Positions 13,480 through 26,445 of a stretch of 64,000 bases of DNA are shown piece by piece. Numbering within the stretch: the stretch's first letter is position 1; each line of letters begins with the position of its first letter. Origin of the DNA: Helopsaltes ochotensis (lineage: Eukaryota; Chordata; Aves; Passeriformes; Locustellidae); the NCBI GenBank assembly GCA_013400155.1, contig VXBM01000195.1, positions 232,430-296,429 of the forward strand, given 5' to 3'. Under the pieces are notes generated by a model that worked only from the letters and a program-made list of their open reading frames with translations, searched no databases and was not told the origin of the DNA. The translations under genes were made by a program, and so were the position numbers.

Positions 13480-13577
13480 CATTTTCTTGCTTATTCTTCT
13501 CAGAATGGAAGGCACTGTCATTTCTTTGTCTCTTAAATCCCTTGATGGTTCCAAGTAATTCTTGTGTGCTTGGAAAG
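13480..13577 (-). CDS. Candidate 98-bp exon, gene unknown
   Basis: On the minus strand a strong pyrimidine tract (CTTTTGTTTTTCTCACAG) precedes the segment, and it ends AAAATG followed by GTATGG. The 98 bases are open from phase 2 to phase 1 and encode a basic, polar stretch that includes LLGTIKGFKRQRNDSAFHSE. No family recognised. The frame continues open past the donor, so the 3' border is less certain than the 5' one. Confidence 0.22.
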
Positions 13578-14218
13578 CTGTGAGAAAAACAAAAGATTTT
13601 GGTCTCTGACAGAGCCACCAACACCTACCATCCTGCTGAGTGGCAGAAGCAGCCTCTGGGAGACCTTGTAGAGAGCATTTGGCACAACCATATCTTCCCT
13701 CTGGGAAGCTGAGGGCATTTCATGGCCCCCTGGGTTATCTCATTTGTCTAAAGGTAGAGTTTCTACAGAGCAAACTGGATCACTGGGAAGCTCAATGGTT
13801 TTTCCAGCTTCAAAGTACTGCACCCAAGGCAGACCCTCCTCTCAAAGCAGCAGTTATTCTTCAAGGAAATAGCAGAGAATTCATCTTTATAGGACCCATG
13901 GAGAACCCATCTGCACCTATCTTTCTAGGTAAACAGCAACATCTCCTGGTGCAGGCCAATAGCAATTTGAGACACAATTATGAGTAAGGGGATACTTGTA
14001 TTTATGCTGTTTATCAGATTTGAAGTGGATCTGTACATTCTCCCAGGCTTGTGGAGTGAGGGGATGGGTCCCTGTAGAGTGCCATTTGTTATGCCCACGA
14101 ATGACCCAGTAGGCGAGGTGCTTGTTAAATATATGGGCCTTGTCATTGTCCCAATAATTCTGCATCCCATTAGTTTTGCTTCTTGGATCTCTTCCCTTAC
14201 CCTCCGTGTCACATTCAG

Positions 14219-14306
14219 TACTCTGACAGAATTGACAATGAGAAGATTGCAACACTTTAAATTCAGTCCATAAGTATTTGGAGACTGGAGGCTGACAATG
14301 TTACAG
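14219..14306 (+). other. Splice-bordered segment without open frame (possible non-coding exon)
   Basis: A textbook acceptor (CCTTACCCTCCGTGTCACATTCAG) and donor (TTACAG followed by GTAAGAT) enclose 88 bases. All three plus-strand frames contain stops, so a coding internal exon is excluded. It could be an exon of a long non-coding RNA or a chance pairing of good sites. Confidence 0.18.
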
Positions 14307-15169
14307 GTAAGATTCATGGTTTTCTGGAAAGTGCTCACCTGAGAAAAGAAAATGGCTGTATCTCACCTTGTCATCAGTTGGAACAGAATGCCTCTGCTGT
14401 TATGCTAAAGATGTCATGTCTAAGACTTACGATGTGTGGTCTGATTGTATTTTCACCCTTCTTTCTTTTTTTTTTTTTTTTAGGTTTCAAGAGACTTTTC
14501 AATCTGAACCTATGTTGTAGGGTTACAGGCAAAATTTGGATTATTGCTCTTTATGGGCAGTTCACAGGTGGTGTTGAATATGGCACAAGATCTTTCACTG
14601 TTTAAGAGCACAGAACAGGGAAGTTCCCATGGGAACCCGGTTGGCATCTGAAACAGCCTCATATTTCAATATTTGCCATTTTAATGGTACTAAGTTAGTA
14701 GAGAACATTATAAACACTTGCTGTAGCCAGAGCAAATTCAGGACTTAGATGAAAAAGTCCTATGTCCATTTTCCAGGAAGATAAAGTGAGTTTGAAAGAG
14801 GTTAAATAATCTGTCCAGATCTTGAGAATAAATCAAGGGCAGAACCTGAGAGGAGCACCTGGGGTGCTGACACCTATTCTCAAAAGACAAACATGCATTA
14901 AAAACACGGAGCAGTAAATCAGGCAGTGCTTCCTAGTTCTCTTGATTAAGGAAACGATTTGTACAAGCCATCTTCTAGGAATTTATGGCTGATTCCTGTT
15001 TCCCCTAATGTGTATGGAAAAGCGAGTTCCACTCTTAGTAGCAATTAAATGGCATGAAACATCAAAGTGTAAAAAGTCAGAGAGAATGCTTGATTTGATA
15101 AAAACCCCATGACTTCTTGGTATAATTAAGAATGTCATGAGGAGTATTCACTTGTGTATTGATTTTATT

Positions 15170-15470
15170 TTTTTAATTTTCAGAAGTATATTTTCATAAG
15201 CCCTTTGAGCTGCTCAGCATGCTGTGATTTTTGTTAATTTCCTCTTTACCAGGTTTATCAGCCTTAATTATAGCTGAAAGCGATCTTTGTCTCAAGAAGA
15301 TGAAAACCCTTTGTGAAAATGCACTGATGCAGTTTGTTTCCAAACCCAGATATATTTCCTAATTAGTTTCTTGTTGTAATAGGTTGCATAATTAATGAAA
15401 ACACAGGGAAATATTCAAAGTAATCACTCTCTTTGAACAAATGTATATAAAAAGGAGAAAACTGAACTCT
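15170..15470. promoter_or_regulatory. Possible enhancer-like block with homeodomain-type sites and a TATA-like motif
   Basis: Three TAATTA-type cores lie within about 130 bases (TTAATTA 15264-15270, TAATTAG 15360-15366, TAATTAAT 15389-15396), and TATATAAAAAGG at 15444-15455 matches a TATA box well. The composition resembles vertebrate developmental enhancers, but AT-rich non-coding DNA produces such motifs by chance. No gene start follows the TATA-like motif. Confidence 0.2.
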
Positions 15471-17584
15471 TACCTTAATTAAACTGCTTTGAAAGGTACT
15501 GTCAATATCAAGCTGAGTGTTAGCCCTTTTGGGCTATGTGATATTGTTCATCTTAGCTGGCTGTTAATCTGTTTAGCCTAAAGACCTGACACCTCCCTCT
15601 TATTTCATGAAGCTGAGCAGGGTCAGGCTTAATTAACACTGTACTTGGGTGGGGAATCTTCATGGGAAATCCCACATTTCTGTTTGTTCTGATATTTCTG
15701 AGATGCCTGTTTCATGACTGGCTGTAGTGACATGGGGCTGTGCCAACAGTGATCCACAGGCTCCAGTGACACCTCTCCACTCTTCCCTTGCAGCTGGCCT
15801 GGGTGCCACCAGCTCAGCAATCTGGCAGGAAACTGGAGAAACTAAGAAATAAATACATCCCCTGGGTGTGTCTGTGCCCTCATGGGGGTGCCTTTGCAGT
15901 GCTGGGGCTGGTCTCTTGCCATGTCACCCATGGGACCACCTCTGCTGATCCTGGGCCACCCTGCAGGTGAGATGGCACCCGCTGTTTGTCCCCTGAGACT
16001 GATTGATGCTCTGTAGCACTGTGGGACAGAACAGGGACGTGTGCTGATGTGCTGGTGGGATGACCAATCTTTTCTTGGTCAAGCTTCAACTCAGTTCCAA
16101 GGTCTTCCCTTGTCTGGAGTCGTTCCTGGATGACATTATTCCACGTCTTTCCATGTTTTCAGATCTGCTGAGGCAATATTCCTGTACTTCAAGATTTGCT
16201 GCTGTCCCTGGCACACATTGTTTCAGGAGACAGATTGAGACTGTGGTTAAAGCAAGCTCGGGGCTTTCAAACCCGTTTGTCTGCCAGGGATGTGCTTGAA
16301 CCAAAGATCCCTCACCCCATTTCTAAATTAGTCCCTATTCCAGCATGTGCTCTAAAAACATCAGCCTGCTTCTCAGGCTTCCTTCAAGGCGCTCCTGCTT
16401 CTTATTGCAAAACGTCACAAGACTGACAAAAACAATGTCCAGCAAAAGCAGCTGAGTGTCTTTTAAGAGCTAAAACACAGCAGCTGGAGACTTGGAAACT
16501 CCTTCCACCCTTTTGCAGCAAGGACAAACTTCTCACTACTCAAGGAGGCTGCCAGGCAGGTCCCTGGGAGAGGGACCAAGGACCTGTTGCCCAAGGGGTG
16601 TTGCCCCAGGCTGAGAGAGATCCTGAAGCTTCCTCGAGATCCAGCAAGCTGAAACCCTTTGCACCCCACGGTGTGCAAACATACTGGAAGTATCGTGAGC
16701 TTTTCTTGGACGTGGCATAGGGAATCTCTGGGGGAAAAAAAGAACATCTGCGACTCTCTGCTCTTGATTATTTGACCTCCAGTGGTCAGAGTTGACATTT
16801 GATTTAATGCCATGCTTTTGTACTGCCTCTATTACATCTGTATCGCCGAGGCACCGTTTGTGGGCCAACGGCTGCACACGTTAGCTAAGGTCTGCGAGCG
16901 AAAGATAAATTTGTTCTGCTTTCGGACAATGGAGCACCCCCTTGGTTTTGCACAAATGAGAAAAGGGAAAGGAATAGCACTGCCTATTTTGTCCTGGCCT
17001 GTTGTATGAAGCAAGCCTGCTCTCTGCCACACAAACATAAAGGACACTTAAAACAAAATAGAAGGGAAAATCTAGCCAGCAGCATCCGTCCTTCCTCCAC
17101 TACTAAAGACTTTCCCTGTCCCCAAAAAACCAGGACACAATTATTGAATGATGGCTAAATATAGGAAGACTTGATAGGAGGTGACTTAAAGATAGTCAAC
17201 TTACTTGGAAGGTTTTGTAAGAATTTATGAACAATGAAAGGGAAATGAATGCATGGTTGCATTTAGATTCTGAATTCCCCATTGCTATGCTGACATTAAA
17301 TTTTCAGGATGTTTTTGCGTACATAAAACACAGCAGCTATCCTATGGGAGGTATAATTACAATTAAAAAAAAAGGAAAGAAAATAAGCTGTGAGCATACA
17401 ATCATCTCTTGAGGGAAGGAGCCAATATCTCAGGCAAATTACAGAATCAAAGCTGCCTGGAATCTTTTAAGGCACAGCTCAGCAAGCAGTTAGGGAGGAA
17501 AGGCCAGAGTAGAAGTTTCCAAAACTAAAATGCTAGGAAGAAAAAGTAGTAGCAGAAGTGGGTATAAATATCCAGAAAGGACAG

Positions 17585-17830
17585 AGAGGGATCTAATGTT
17601 CACCCTCTACTTTGAAAGGGGCCAAAGACTGGAAGCCCAAGCTCCCCGTAGTAGGTGTAGCCAGATTTAAAATGAGCAGGAGGAGATGATTCTTCACAGA
17701 ATTTGTGGTAGACCTGTATAATTCATATCCTGGGGATAGCCTAGATGCAGACATACACAGGTTCAAAGGAAGATGAGAAATACTTGCAAAAGGAAAATCT
17801 TTGGACTTATTAAACAGACAGGCCACAGGG
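17585..17830 (+). mobile_element. Possible old LINE (CR1-like) 3' fragment
   Basis: The plus strand contains AGGAGGAGATGATTCTTCACAGAA, then GTGGTAGACCTGTATAATTCAT and CAGGTTCAAAGGA, in the order and spacing of the region near the 3' end of old amniote CR1/L3-type LINEs that I recognise from general knowledge. It is diverged, carries no open reverse-transcriptase frame and has no clear ends. The 61-to-77-codon frame on the opposite strand is probably a shadow of it. Confidence 0.35.
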
Positions 17831-20109
17831 GGCTTAGAGAAAGCATCGTGTGTAATTGTGCAGTTTTACTTTCCCCTAAGGCTGTGTGTGTTCAGTAGTG
17901 TCAGATAGTGTGGCCATTCCTGTGGGTATTTTTGCTAAAGTTGATTGACCTTTAGCAGGATAAGAATCTGGAATTTGTGTTCGTTGCCATTGTAGAGAAA
18001 AGAGCAAACACCTGTTCAAATATCAGCCCTTCCCATCTTCCCAATGTCCCCAGTGTTAATGACATGGCGTATACTATCTCCATTTGTGAAACTTTTAAAA
18101 TTGATAGAGTCAGATAAAAAAAGCATTTTTTGCTTCCCCTTTTTTTCTCCCCTCTTTCAGTAAAATTGTTAACTCTGCTGAAAGGCCACCATCACTTAGA
18201 TATGACCAGCACAGCACAAAGTAGATAATGTGCTTTTCCTAGGTGTTAGGACTGAAACGAAGGAGGGAAAGGGCTGCAGGCAGGGCTGGAAGACAGAAGA
18301 CAGGTATAATGGCTCACAGTTTTCAATCCCCACATGGCATTAGGGACATACACCTTGAATGAGCATCTGAAATCCCCAAATTAGGAGTGTGGCAGTGTTT
18401 GGATCTCATTTTTGCATCCTTCACAATCCTAAACAGATTTACACACAGACGTAGAAAAAATGACTCAACTCACTTGGCAGCATCCCAAATTCATCAGGAA
18501 GAACTTGACAGCACACATTAAAGCCCCAGCAAAGGCTACTCTGCTGTCTGAGCAGCATTCACTTGCTTTGAGATTGATTTATGTCTCTGTTCCTGAGCAG
18601 GGATCTTCCCCTCTGTGCTGTGGACCCTCTTCTCTAGCCAGCCCCACGGAGGCAGGACAAGACGTCAGGATGGCTGCATCCTGACCCCTGGAAATCCAAA
18701 GAAAAGGAGGGGTGAGCTTTGACCAGTAGGTCCCTGAGCAGCAGAGACTCCTGGGTGGCTCTGCAGAGACCAACTTCTGTCCACCCAACTTTGTTATTGC
18801 TTTGGGTCCCTCCCTCCCAAAGTCCACGTGTAGCCCTTTGGGGCCCTGGACAGCCGTCCTGTGTCTGTTGAAAAGTAGAGTGTCTGGTGAATAGCTACAT
18901 CTTCAGGGAAAGGGCTTCTATGAAGCCAGGGTCCAGGCATATCACACTGACTGGCACCAGAGAGGAAATCCACTGGACCTGTCCCTCCCCTCTGCCCTGC
19001 TTCTCTCTCCTTAAGTTGCAAACCCTTTTCAGCAGAGACCACGGCTGGACTGTGTGCTTGTAGATTGTCTGACTCAACAGGGCCCTCCTCTTGATGCATT
19101 CTTTCAAAGCAAGAAACAACAGTGGTGGCTTTGTTCTGGTATTTAATAAGATGGTGTCTTCCAATCCTTATTGCAACCTCCAGCTGTGTAGAGCATAGTG
19201 CCAGGAGAGATGATTAGATTATCTGGTTTAACCACCCATAAAACACAGGATGCAGAATTTCATTCTCCATCACAGCACGAATAATAAATAGAATAGTCCA
19301 AGACAAACTCTAATATCCAAATTTAATATCAACTACAATATGCATGTAGAGGGAGACATTAAACAAACCCCTGTGTCTACCAATCCACAACCCCCCTGGC
19401 AGTACTTATATATTTCTTATTGCTCACTAGCTTATTTACTACGAAGGAACAAAGTTAATGCTGAGCTCCGAAGCATTTCTAATGTGAACCAAATTTGCCC
19501 TGCGGTTTCATAATGAGCTCCACCCTTCATCCACCTCTGCTCCCCCTTCTTTCCACTTTCCTTTATTTAATTTAAAAATAAAGTGAAAATATGCCCCTTC
19601 TACGAAGCAAAATTCAGATTAATTTCCTTTAAGTGCTGTTTTGTGCCCAGGGAAGTAGCTTGAAGCCAGCCCTGTGAATCACAGGTTTGATTACTCTGAT
19701 AGGGCAGGAAAGTGTCCTACTTAAGAGACAGGAATGAAAAAAATATGTTAGCAGGATTAGTTTATTTTTTTTCCAGGAAGAAGGAGAAAGACAGGGCTTT
19801 GTGGGGAAACTCTATTAAAGTCATCAACTTTCCTTTGCTTAAGGTCAAAAATTGTACAATACCACTGGAATAATATAATTTTAGAAAATTTCTGTGCGGC
19901 CTTTTTGTTTTTCATTTTCTTTTTCTTCTCTTTTTTTCTCTAGTCATGTTTATGCCTGGGGGCTTTTTATTTGATCACTGTTCTATTAATGCCTTGAATC
20001 AATGCATGAGCAACTATCTACAAAGTAAACCAACAAGTAAAAGGTGGGGAGCAGGAGGAAATGGATGATGTGGACAAACCACGTGCTGTGGGGAACCACA
20101 CTGACTTAC

Positions 20110-20155
20110 CTGTGAGCCCTGGAGACAGCTTGGCAAGGGGCATGTGGTGAAATTC
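20110..20155 (-). CDS. Candidate 46-bp exon, gene unknown
   Basis: The donor on the minus strand (CTCACAG followed by GTAAGTCAG) is the best in the window, and the acceptor (CCTTACCCTATTCCCAG) is strong. All three frames are open across 46 bases, so the reading frame cannot be assigned and the coding call is weak. It could equally be a non-coding exon. Confidence 0.18.
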
Positions 20156-23100
20156 CTGGGAATAGGGTAAGGCACAAGGGGAGATGGCATGTGGAGTTGG
20201 GTAGAAAAATCAAATCTGTCCTTCCCGTTTCCCAACATATTTTATAGCTAGTGTGTCATTTGCTGCCTGCAGATAACATATGCAAAGTGCTTTACCCTAA
20301 GGTTGGGATTTGGTGACAAGTGTCATGTTGTGCCAGTCAGGACTGAAGAAACCTGGGTGTGATCAGGGCCTGAAAGCAGCCCACCATGGGCACTGTGAGA
20401 TATCTGAGCTCGTTAGCTGTAGGACTAATGAGCCAGAGAGAATAAATTCATATGCAAAAGAATTAAATTAGTCATTACACTTACCACAGTGAGTTTAAAA
20501 ATTTTTCCCTGGTCTGTCATTCACAGCAGCCCCCTAATTCTTGCATTCACATTGCTTTTCAGCAATGTCCCCTTCTGTACCTCAGGGAAACTCATTTCAC
20601 ATCCATTTCTCAGCTCTTCAATCCGTAAATTGGGAGACAATGCTTATCTTGTTGCACTTAAAATTTATAATTAGCACCTTAAAAGCCTCATGGAGGGTCT
20701 GTGTATGATTTATTTTCACTAAGGGGTAATAAAAAATGAGTTAGGGCTTGATCTGCAATAACCTTCCATCTTAAGAAATTTCATATGGAGTTGTAGCATT
20801 CCACACCAATAGAACTTGACACTTCACATTCTACATGTGTGATTTATATTTGCTTAAAAAATGAAGTTTTTTCAAAAAATGGCGAATCTTAGGGGATTAA
20901 GCAGGATTAGGCTTCCCTTTTGCTAGGTGCTATACAAGCATATGACAGCAACCTCTTTTTGCTGGAGTTTACAATTTTGAACTTTGATCCCAGCAATTTT
21001 TGAAGTGCAGAGATAAGCATTAGTTTAAATACTTTCAATGCCATCATATTCAGGGAAACAAGCATGGTCTTAGCTTCCCAGGAGTTACATAATCACAGGC
21101 TAATTTTTGCCGTTAAGAAAACAGTTTCAGAGTCTCCTTCAGGGGATGAGGGTAGAAAGACTTCAAAATCTTATCCATAATGTGAAATTTGGAGTGAAGA
21201 ACAAACTTCCAGGCGACCTGTGCTGATGGAGCTGATGACTGGTAACCTTTTGAATTCTGTGTTTGGATTTTCAAGTCCCTACTTGGATGACCTTGGGGCC
21301 AGTTCGCATGTAGTAAGCCCCTCAATCTGTTTCAGGATGCTTCACCTCTTGCTTCATTACAGAGACAGCTTAAAAGTCACAGAAGAGTGCTGTCTTTGCC
21401 ATGAGGGGGAACAACAGGAGGAGAAGAATTTCCCCAAACAGAGAGCTGGATTTGCTGCAAGTGAATTTAGTGCTTTGAGTAGTTCAGTGGTAGGTGGAGG
21501 GAAAGAAAGGGAAAAATTGGTTCATATCTTTTTTAAGCTATTTGGCTGTCAAACAAACACTTGCAGAGCCTGAATGAGGAAAAAAAAAACAAACCCTCAT
21601 GACTTGTTAATACAGAAAAAAACCCCATTTCTTTCAAATCACATGCATACTATGTAGTACTTTCCACTACAGCTTCGGGATTAGCAAAAACTGTGATGTG
21701 ACCAAGGCAGGACAAACAAGTGCTTTAGGACTGTATCCTCAGGGGTACTCAGACCTGTGTGATTCAACTTCTGATCTTTGCCTTTCCCCGCAGTTTTCTC
21801 TTTGGTTTTAAAGCAGTTTTTCTTTTTTTGACATTGAATTCAGCAGCACGAAAGTGTAGCACAGAGGAGCCACTGGCTCTGCACCCTTGGACCAGTGGGT
21901 GCTGCAGGCTGTCCCCACAGCTGCTGGGTGTCCATGCCTGGTGCCTGGGATCCTGCTTAAGTTAAGCAGCTTGCTTAACTGAAAAGAGGAACTTTTCTAG
22001 GCTGGGGTGCACCAAGTCCTGCTCTTCCATGGGGACAGATTATCCACTTTTTCTGGGAAGAAAATGAATGCAAGACATTACTTTTATGGGTACAATGCTC
22101 ACTTTTCATGGGGAGAAAAGGACAAAAGCGATTAAAAAAAGGACAAAAATGATAAAATTTTAATTTGGGGTAGAAAAGACAAAAAAACCCTTTTAGCTAC
22201 AGGAGGTTCCATTGTAGTGGGTTGGAAACTACCTCCATCAACTGTCAGGAGGAGTTTCTGGGTTTGGATATTAGTGGAAAGAGAAGGTTATCTGTGGAAC
22301 ACCAGGTCTTAAATTCCTAACACGCTCCCTTTGCTCTTTCCCCAACAGCACACTGCAAGAGGCTCTTCTCCCACCTCCATCTCACAGTGCTAATCCCTGC
22401 CTGCCTTCAACACCCTGAACTCAAAGCAATCTCAGCCTTTGGAAACTGCATTCTTAGAAAGAACAGACGGGAAACTCGGGGACGACAGTCTCCCAGAGTC
22501 CCCTGTCAAGGTCTGTGCAAAGTCCTTGTAGCTCCTTCTTTAAATAGATGCTGGCAAATTACAGCAGTGTCATTTGGTCTTCTGCTTAACAAGCTGCGTT
22601 CACCGTTTCTTACTGTCAGCTCTGTTTTCCCGGGGTTTGTCAGTTGTCAGATATCTGCCAAAAGGAGCAGATGAAATCTCAGCCCTCAGGGGAGACATTG
22701 CTCCCTCACTTCCCTTGAAATCCTTTTCCCCACTCAATTCTCTTTTTGGCCACTCTTTATTTATAAATCAAATTCAACTGAAATTGGGTTTGAGGAATTG
22801 GCCTTTTCCTTTGCTCTGGTTATGAATAAAGCAGAGCTTGGGCCTTTTGGTTTTAGATGCCTCTCATATTTTTCTGTCACATAAAGAATGACTCCAAACT
22901 GGATTTAAAAGAAAAGGATTGCTGATAAATCAGTGCTGGATAAGCCACAGTAATTATGGCTTTATTGGTAAATGGTAATACATCAGCAGACTGGGAAACA
23001 CATGGTTAAAACATCAGCTTGCCTGAGCATCATTATTATTTCCTAAGATGCTCTGGTTATTGAGACTGAGGTAATTAATAGGCCAGGCAGAGCCTGCAGA

Positions 23101-24935
23101 GTCAAGCCTGTTGGATGGAACATGCAGGGTACATCTGAAAGCTTCTTCAGCCCCTAAATCCCTCTCAGGATTAGGGCAATTCCAAGCAGTAACTTACCGA
23201 TCTAGAATTTCTATAAATAATGGTTAATAAGATCTTCTGTCCCCCTGGTGGAGAGATTTTGAATCTTTAAATAAATTAAAAGAAGGATATTAAATATCTC
23301 AAACTATTCTTAAGCATCAAAATTCGTAATTGCCAGAAAACTAAGTATTATTAATTTAGATGAATTCGGAATGGTTTAGTTCATATTCACAGTTTGTTTA
23401 AAAACTGCAGGATCTACATTATTTTCTTTGGAATCTGAAGCTCTGTTTTCTGAGATTAGAGCAAAATATATTCTTGGAAATAAAGAGATAATAAGGATTG
23501 AGGACATAGGTTGTGACACTATGGTGAGAGAGTTAGAGTTAACTGGGATGTGGCTTGAAGTAGAGTCACTATTTTGACATAAATCTTTCAAAGAGGGAAA
23601 ATATGGAGGCAAGGTTAGCACTGTGGAGAATGAGCATATAGGAAATGGAAATCATTACATATGAGGTGGTAGCAAGAATTCAGAACTCAATTTGATTGAG
23701 TTTTGGGACATCTGGCACTCTCTTGGAGAAAAGAGGTTTTGGCACAGGAAATGCACTCATGGACTTGTAAAGGAAGGGAGAGTTCCAATGCCGAGCAGGC
23801 AGCTACAGACACACATGGTGCCCAAAAGAGGGTGGGCTGGGAGAGGGAAGGGAGCAGGCAGCAGGGAGTCACTCTGACCTTGGAGATATGGAAAGCATTC
23901 AGGCAAATCTGAAGGAAAGAATAATTAAAAGATGTGGAAATAAACGTGAAAATATTACAAAATGGTAACAGCATTTACGGGAGGTAAATGTTGCAGACTA
24001 GTGGATCTATCTGTCCAGCCTGCTTTGGTTCTAAACCAGAGAAATTCAGTGGAACTAATCTACCTAAATTGCAAGAAAATGCCAGGTTCAAGGCTGTGTG
24101 GGATATGAGAAGGTAAGCCAGAGAGGATGAATAGGTGAATTACAGGTGGATAAAGTAACTGATGAGACAAATTGTGCTGGAAGAGGAGCTAATTGAGTTG
24201 GACTGAAGTTTTTTAAAGGCTCATTCTGGGGACTGAACACATTTGATATTTTCCATAATGACCTTGGCATGAACACTGGGTCATTGATGGTGAAACACAG
24301 ATGAAAAGCTTTGCCAGTGTGGAGGAAACCTGAATTGGTACTTTGGAACAATCAGACTAGAATAATATAATGGGATGAATTGTAATTGCCCAGATTTCCA
24401 GGTCATGTGTACAGGGACTAATGAAAGGTATTTCTTCTTTGGATGGATCCATTGGGGAGGACACCAGCTGGAAATGAGAGGGAAAGAGAAAGGAAAGGCC
24501 TGGCTGTCTTAATTGCAGGATCTCTATAAGCCAGCAATGAGATCTGCCTATAAAAATGCCAATACAATCCTATCAGGCAATGTTTTCCCAAAACATTTTC
24601 CAATTTTTTTTGAGACAATTAGCAGACAACCCAATGAGGACCCATATCTAGAGCATTCCCAGGTGCTAAGGAGGAGAGAAGAACTCAAACAGATGAGGTC
24701 TGCACAGGTGACCACAGGAACACAGTCTGTTCTACAAGAGGAAAAGGAAGATTCTTGTGGTCATAGCCTCAGAAAGTGAAAGATGTAAGACGAGACTCAC
24801 TGCAGTTGTGATTTAAAAATACCCCCCTCACATGAGCACTCCAAGTAATTTTCTATAAAATAAAATCACTGCAGTGAAAAGAATTATCATATAACAGACA
24901 TTGTTGTCCAAATCAAGTGAACAATGAGGTCTGTG

Positions 24936-24956
24936 TGTGTGTTAGACTAACACACA
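24936..24956. repeat. Perfect 10-bp inverted repeat with one-base spacer
   Basis: TGTGTGTTAG and CTAACACACA flank a single A. The left arm extends a short GT run. Such a palindrome could extrude as a small cruciform or simply be chance in GT/CA-rich DNA. Confidence 0.8.
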
Positions 24957-25009
24957 GCCAGTGCCCAGAATTGAACTGTGAGGAAAATGCTAATGAACGT
25001 GGGAGGTAC

Positions 25010-25173
25010 CTGCTGTCTTTCCTTCAGGTGACTCAATCACAGTGATGAGACTAAGCCCTTGGTTGTTTCTGTTAAAAATGCAACAGAATAAAACAGCTGT
25101 GTATATGGTTTGAGATCTGTGGGGGAATGCTTTCTGGGATTCTGAATCTATCTCTTCTCCCAGGAGTCTGACT
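25010..25173 (-). CDS. Candidate 164-bp exon, gene unknown
   Basis: On the minus strand the acceptor is GAAATTTTTCCAAG and the donor is ACAGCAG followed by GTACCT. The 164 bases stay open in one frame (phase 2 to phase 1) and encode 54 residues, including a polar start (LLGEEIDSESQKAFPHRS) and a short hydrophobic stretch. About 60 percent of codons begin with a purine, which is modest support for coding. No family recognised. Confidence 0.25.
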
Positions 25174-26247
25174 CTTGGAAAAATTTCAAAACATGACAGT
25201 AAAAAGCTTACCAGAATCAATACATTCTTGGCCTCAGAGGACTGTGTTCAATCTCTGGTTAAATATTATAAAAAAAAGTACATCTGCTCCTTTTTTAATG
25301 CACAAATCACAACATAACCACAATTCTGGAACTACAGCTGATGCCACCACTTATCAGGGAAGCCACAAACAGTTTTCAAGTCAGATCTAGCAAATTGTAA
25401 CTCCAAACCAGATCTAATTCCTTGCTTGTTCCTGGGCCTGTTTGTGGGGCAGCCAGGTTGCCTCACAGCCTGTATCCAGGTTCTCATTGGCCACTGCCAA
25501 TGTTCCAGCAAGCTCTGTCTCCTGGGAAGGTGAATTGGAGTGGGAGACAGATTTAATCTTCTCAAGGGCACATCCCCTGGTATTTCGTGGGCCTCCCACA
25601 ATTTTGCCCCAGAGTAATTCTCAAAATGTGGTGGAAATCAAAGAGGCACAATCCACAGGCATGCTTGCTTCACCAACTGCAGTGGTGGAGGTTCCCCCCC
25701 AGTTCAGTATATCCCCACAATACACATTTGCTGTGATTTTCTTTAGTATCACTCTAAAGTGTCCCAAACAGTGTGTCTGCCTCTAATTGAAATTCTACAG
25801 CAATTTCCTTTGCAAGGTTGATGGACAGGGTGAAAAACGGATCAGTCCTCTTTTTAAGTCCCAGAACTAAAGAATAATGGTTCATTTGATTAAATTAATG
25901 ACTTGCAGGTTTCAAAGAATTAAAAAGTACTCAAGCTGTAAAATTCACTTCCCTAAGAGAGTCACTGAGTCAAATGCTGTTAGTAGGTTTTAGAAGGGAT
26001 AGAGATAGTGTTACTCCCATTAGAAACACACTGGTAAGGTTTACTTGGTAAGAATGATCAAATTCATTGGGGTTTTTTTAAATGGTAAAATTCTCTGCTG
26101 CTGAGAGCCTGGAAGGGTTATTTTTCCCTCACCTCTCACCTTCTATGTCATTTACTGTGGGATTTGCTGGTCAAAATCTTGCACTTTTTACAAAGTGAAC
26201 TTTGCACAGATCTCTCTGACGTGGCTCTCACTTGTGCTCTGACCCAG

Positions 26248-26445
26248 CCACTTCAAGCAGAGCAGACATGTGGCCATGGTACCATGGCAGCAACTCTTGG
26301 ACTGTTAAAACATCTGGTAAGGGCTGGGCTGCTCTCATAGATAACTCCAGCAGCAAATACATCAGTGTCCTGGCAGCACAGGCAATAATGGCAGCTCTTG
26401 TCACCTTGTTTTGTGTTCACCCTCCAGATACTGAAAGCTGTCCTG
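26248..26445 (+). other. Two plus-strand exon-like segments
   Basis: Segment one (26248-26316) lies between TGCTCTGACCCAG and GTAAGGG; segment two (26428-26445, 18 bases) lies between GTGTTCACCCTCCAG and GTGAGAA. Both are open in phase 0 and would join in frame. They point the opposite way from the minus-strand candidates and therefore serve mainly as a warning that good splice pairs arise here by chance; a real short plus-strand gene is possible but not supported otherwise. Confidence 0.15.

Larger units (their letters stand above)
12328..17580. other. Non-coding stretch with overlapping chance ORFs and one enhancer-like block
   Basis: No supported gene. ORFs of up to 140 codons lie on both strands at 12.3-12.7, 13.6-14.3 and 16.5-16.9 kb, overlapping each other in opposite directions, which argues against coding. 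One plus-strand segment (14219-14306) has strong splice borders but no open frame. One minus-strand segment (13480-13577) is exon-like. The TAATTA-rich block at 15.2-15.5 kb is listed separately. A small CpG-containing patch sits at 16845-16905. Confidence 0.5.

Noticed and set aside
13925..14338. 137-codon minus-strand frame with protein-like appearance
   Set aside because: Frames of 97 to 115 codons overlap it on both strands; no splice-consistent borders and no recognised family.
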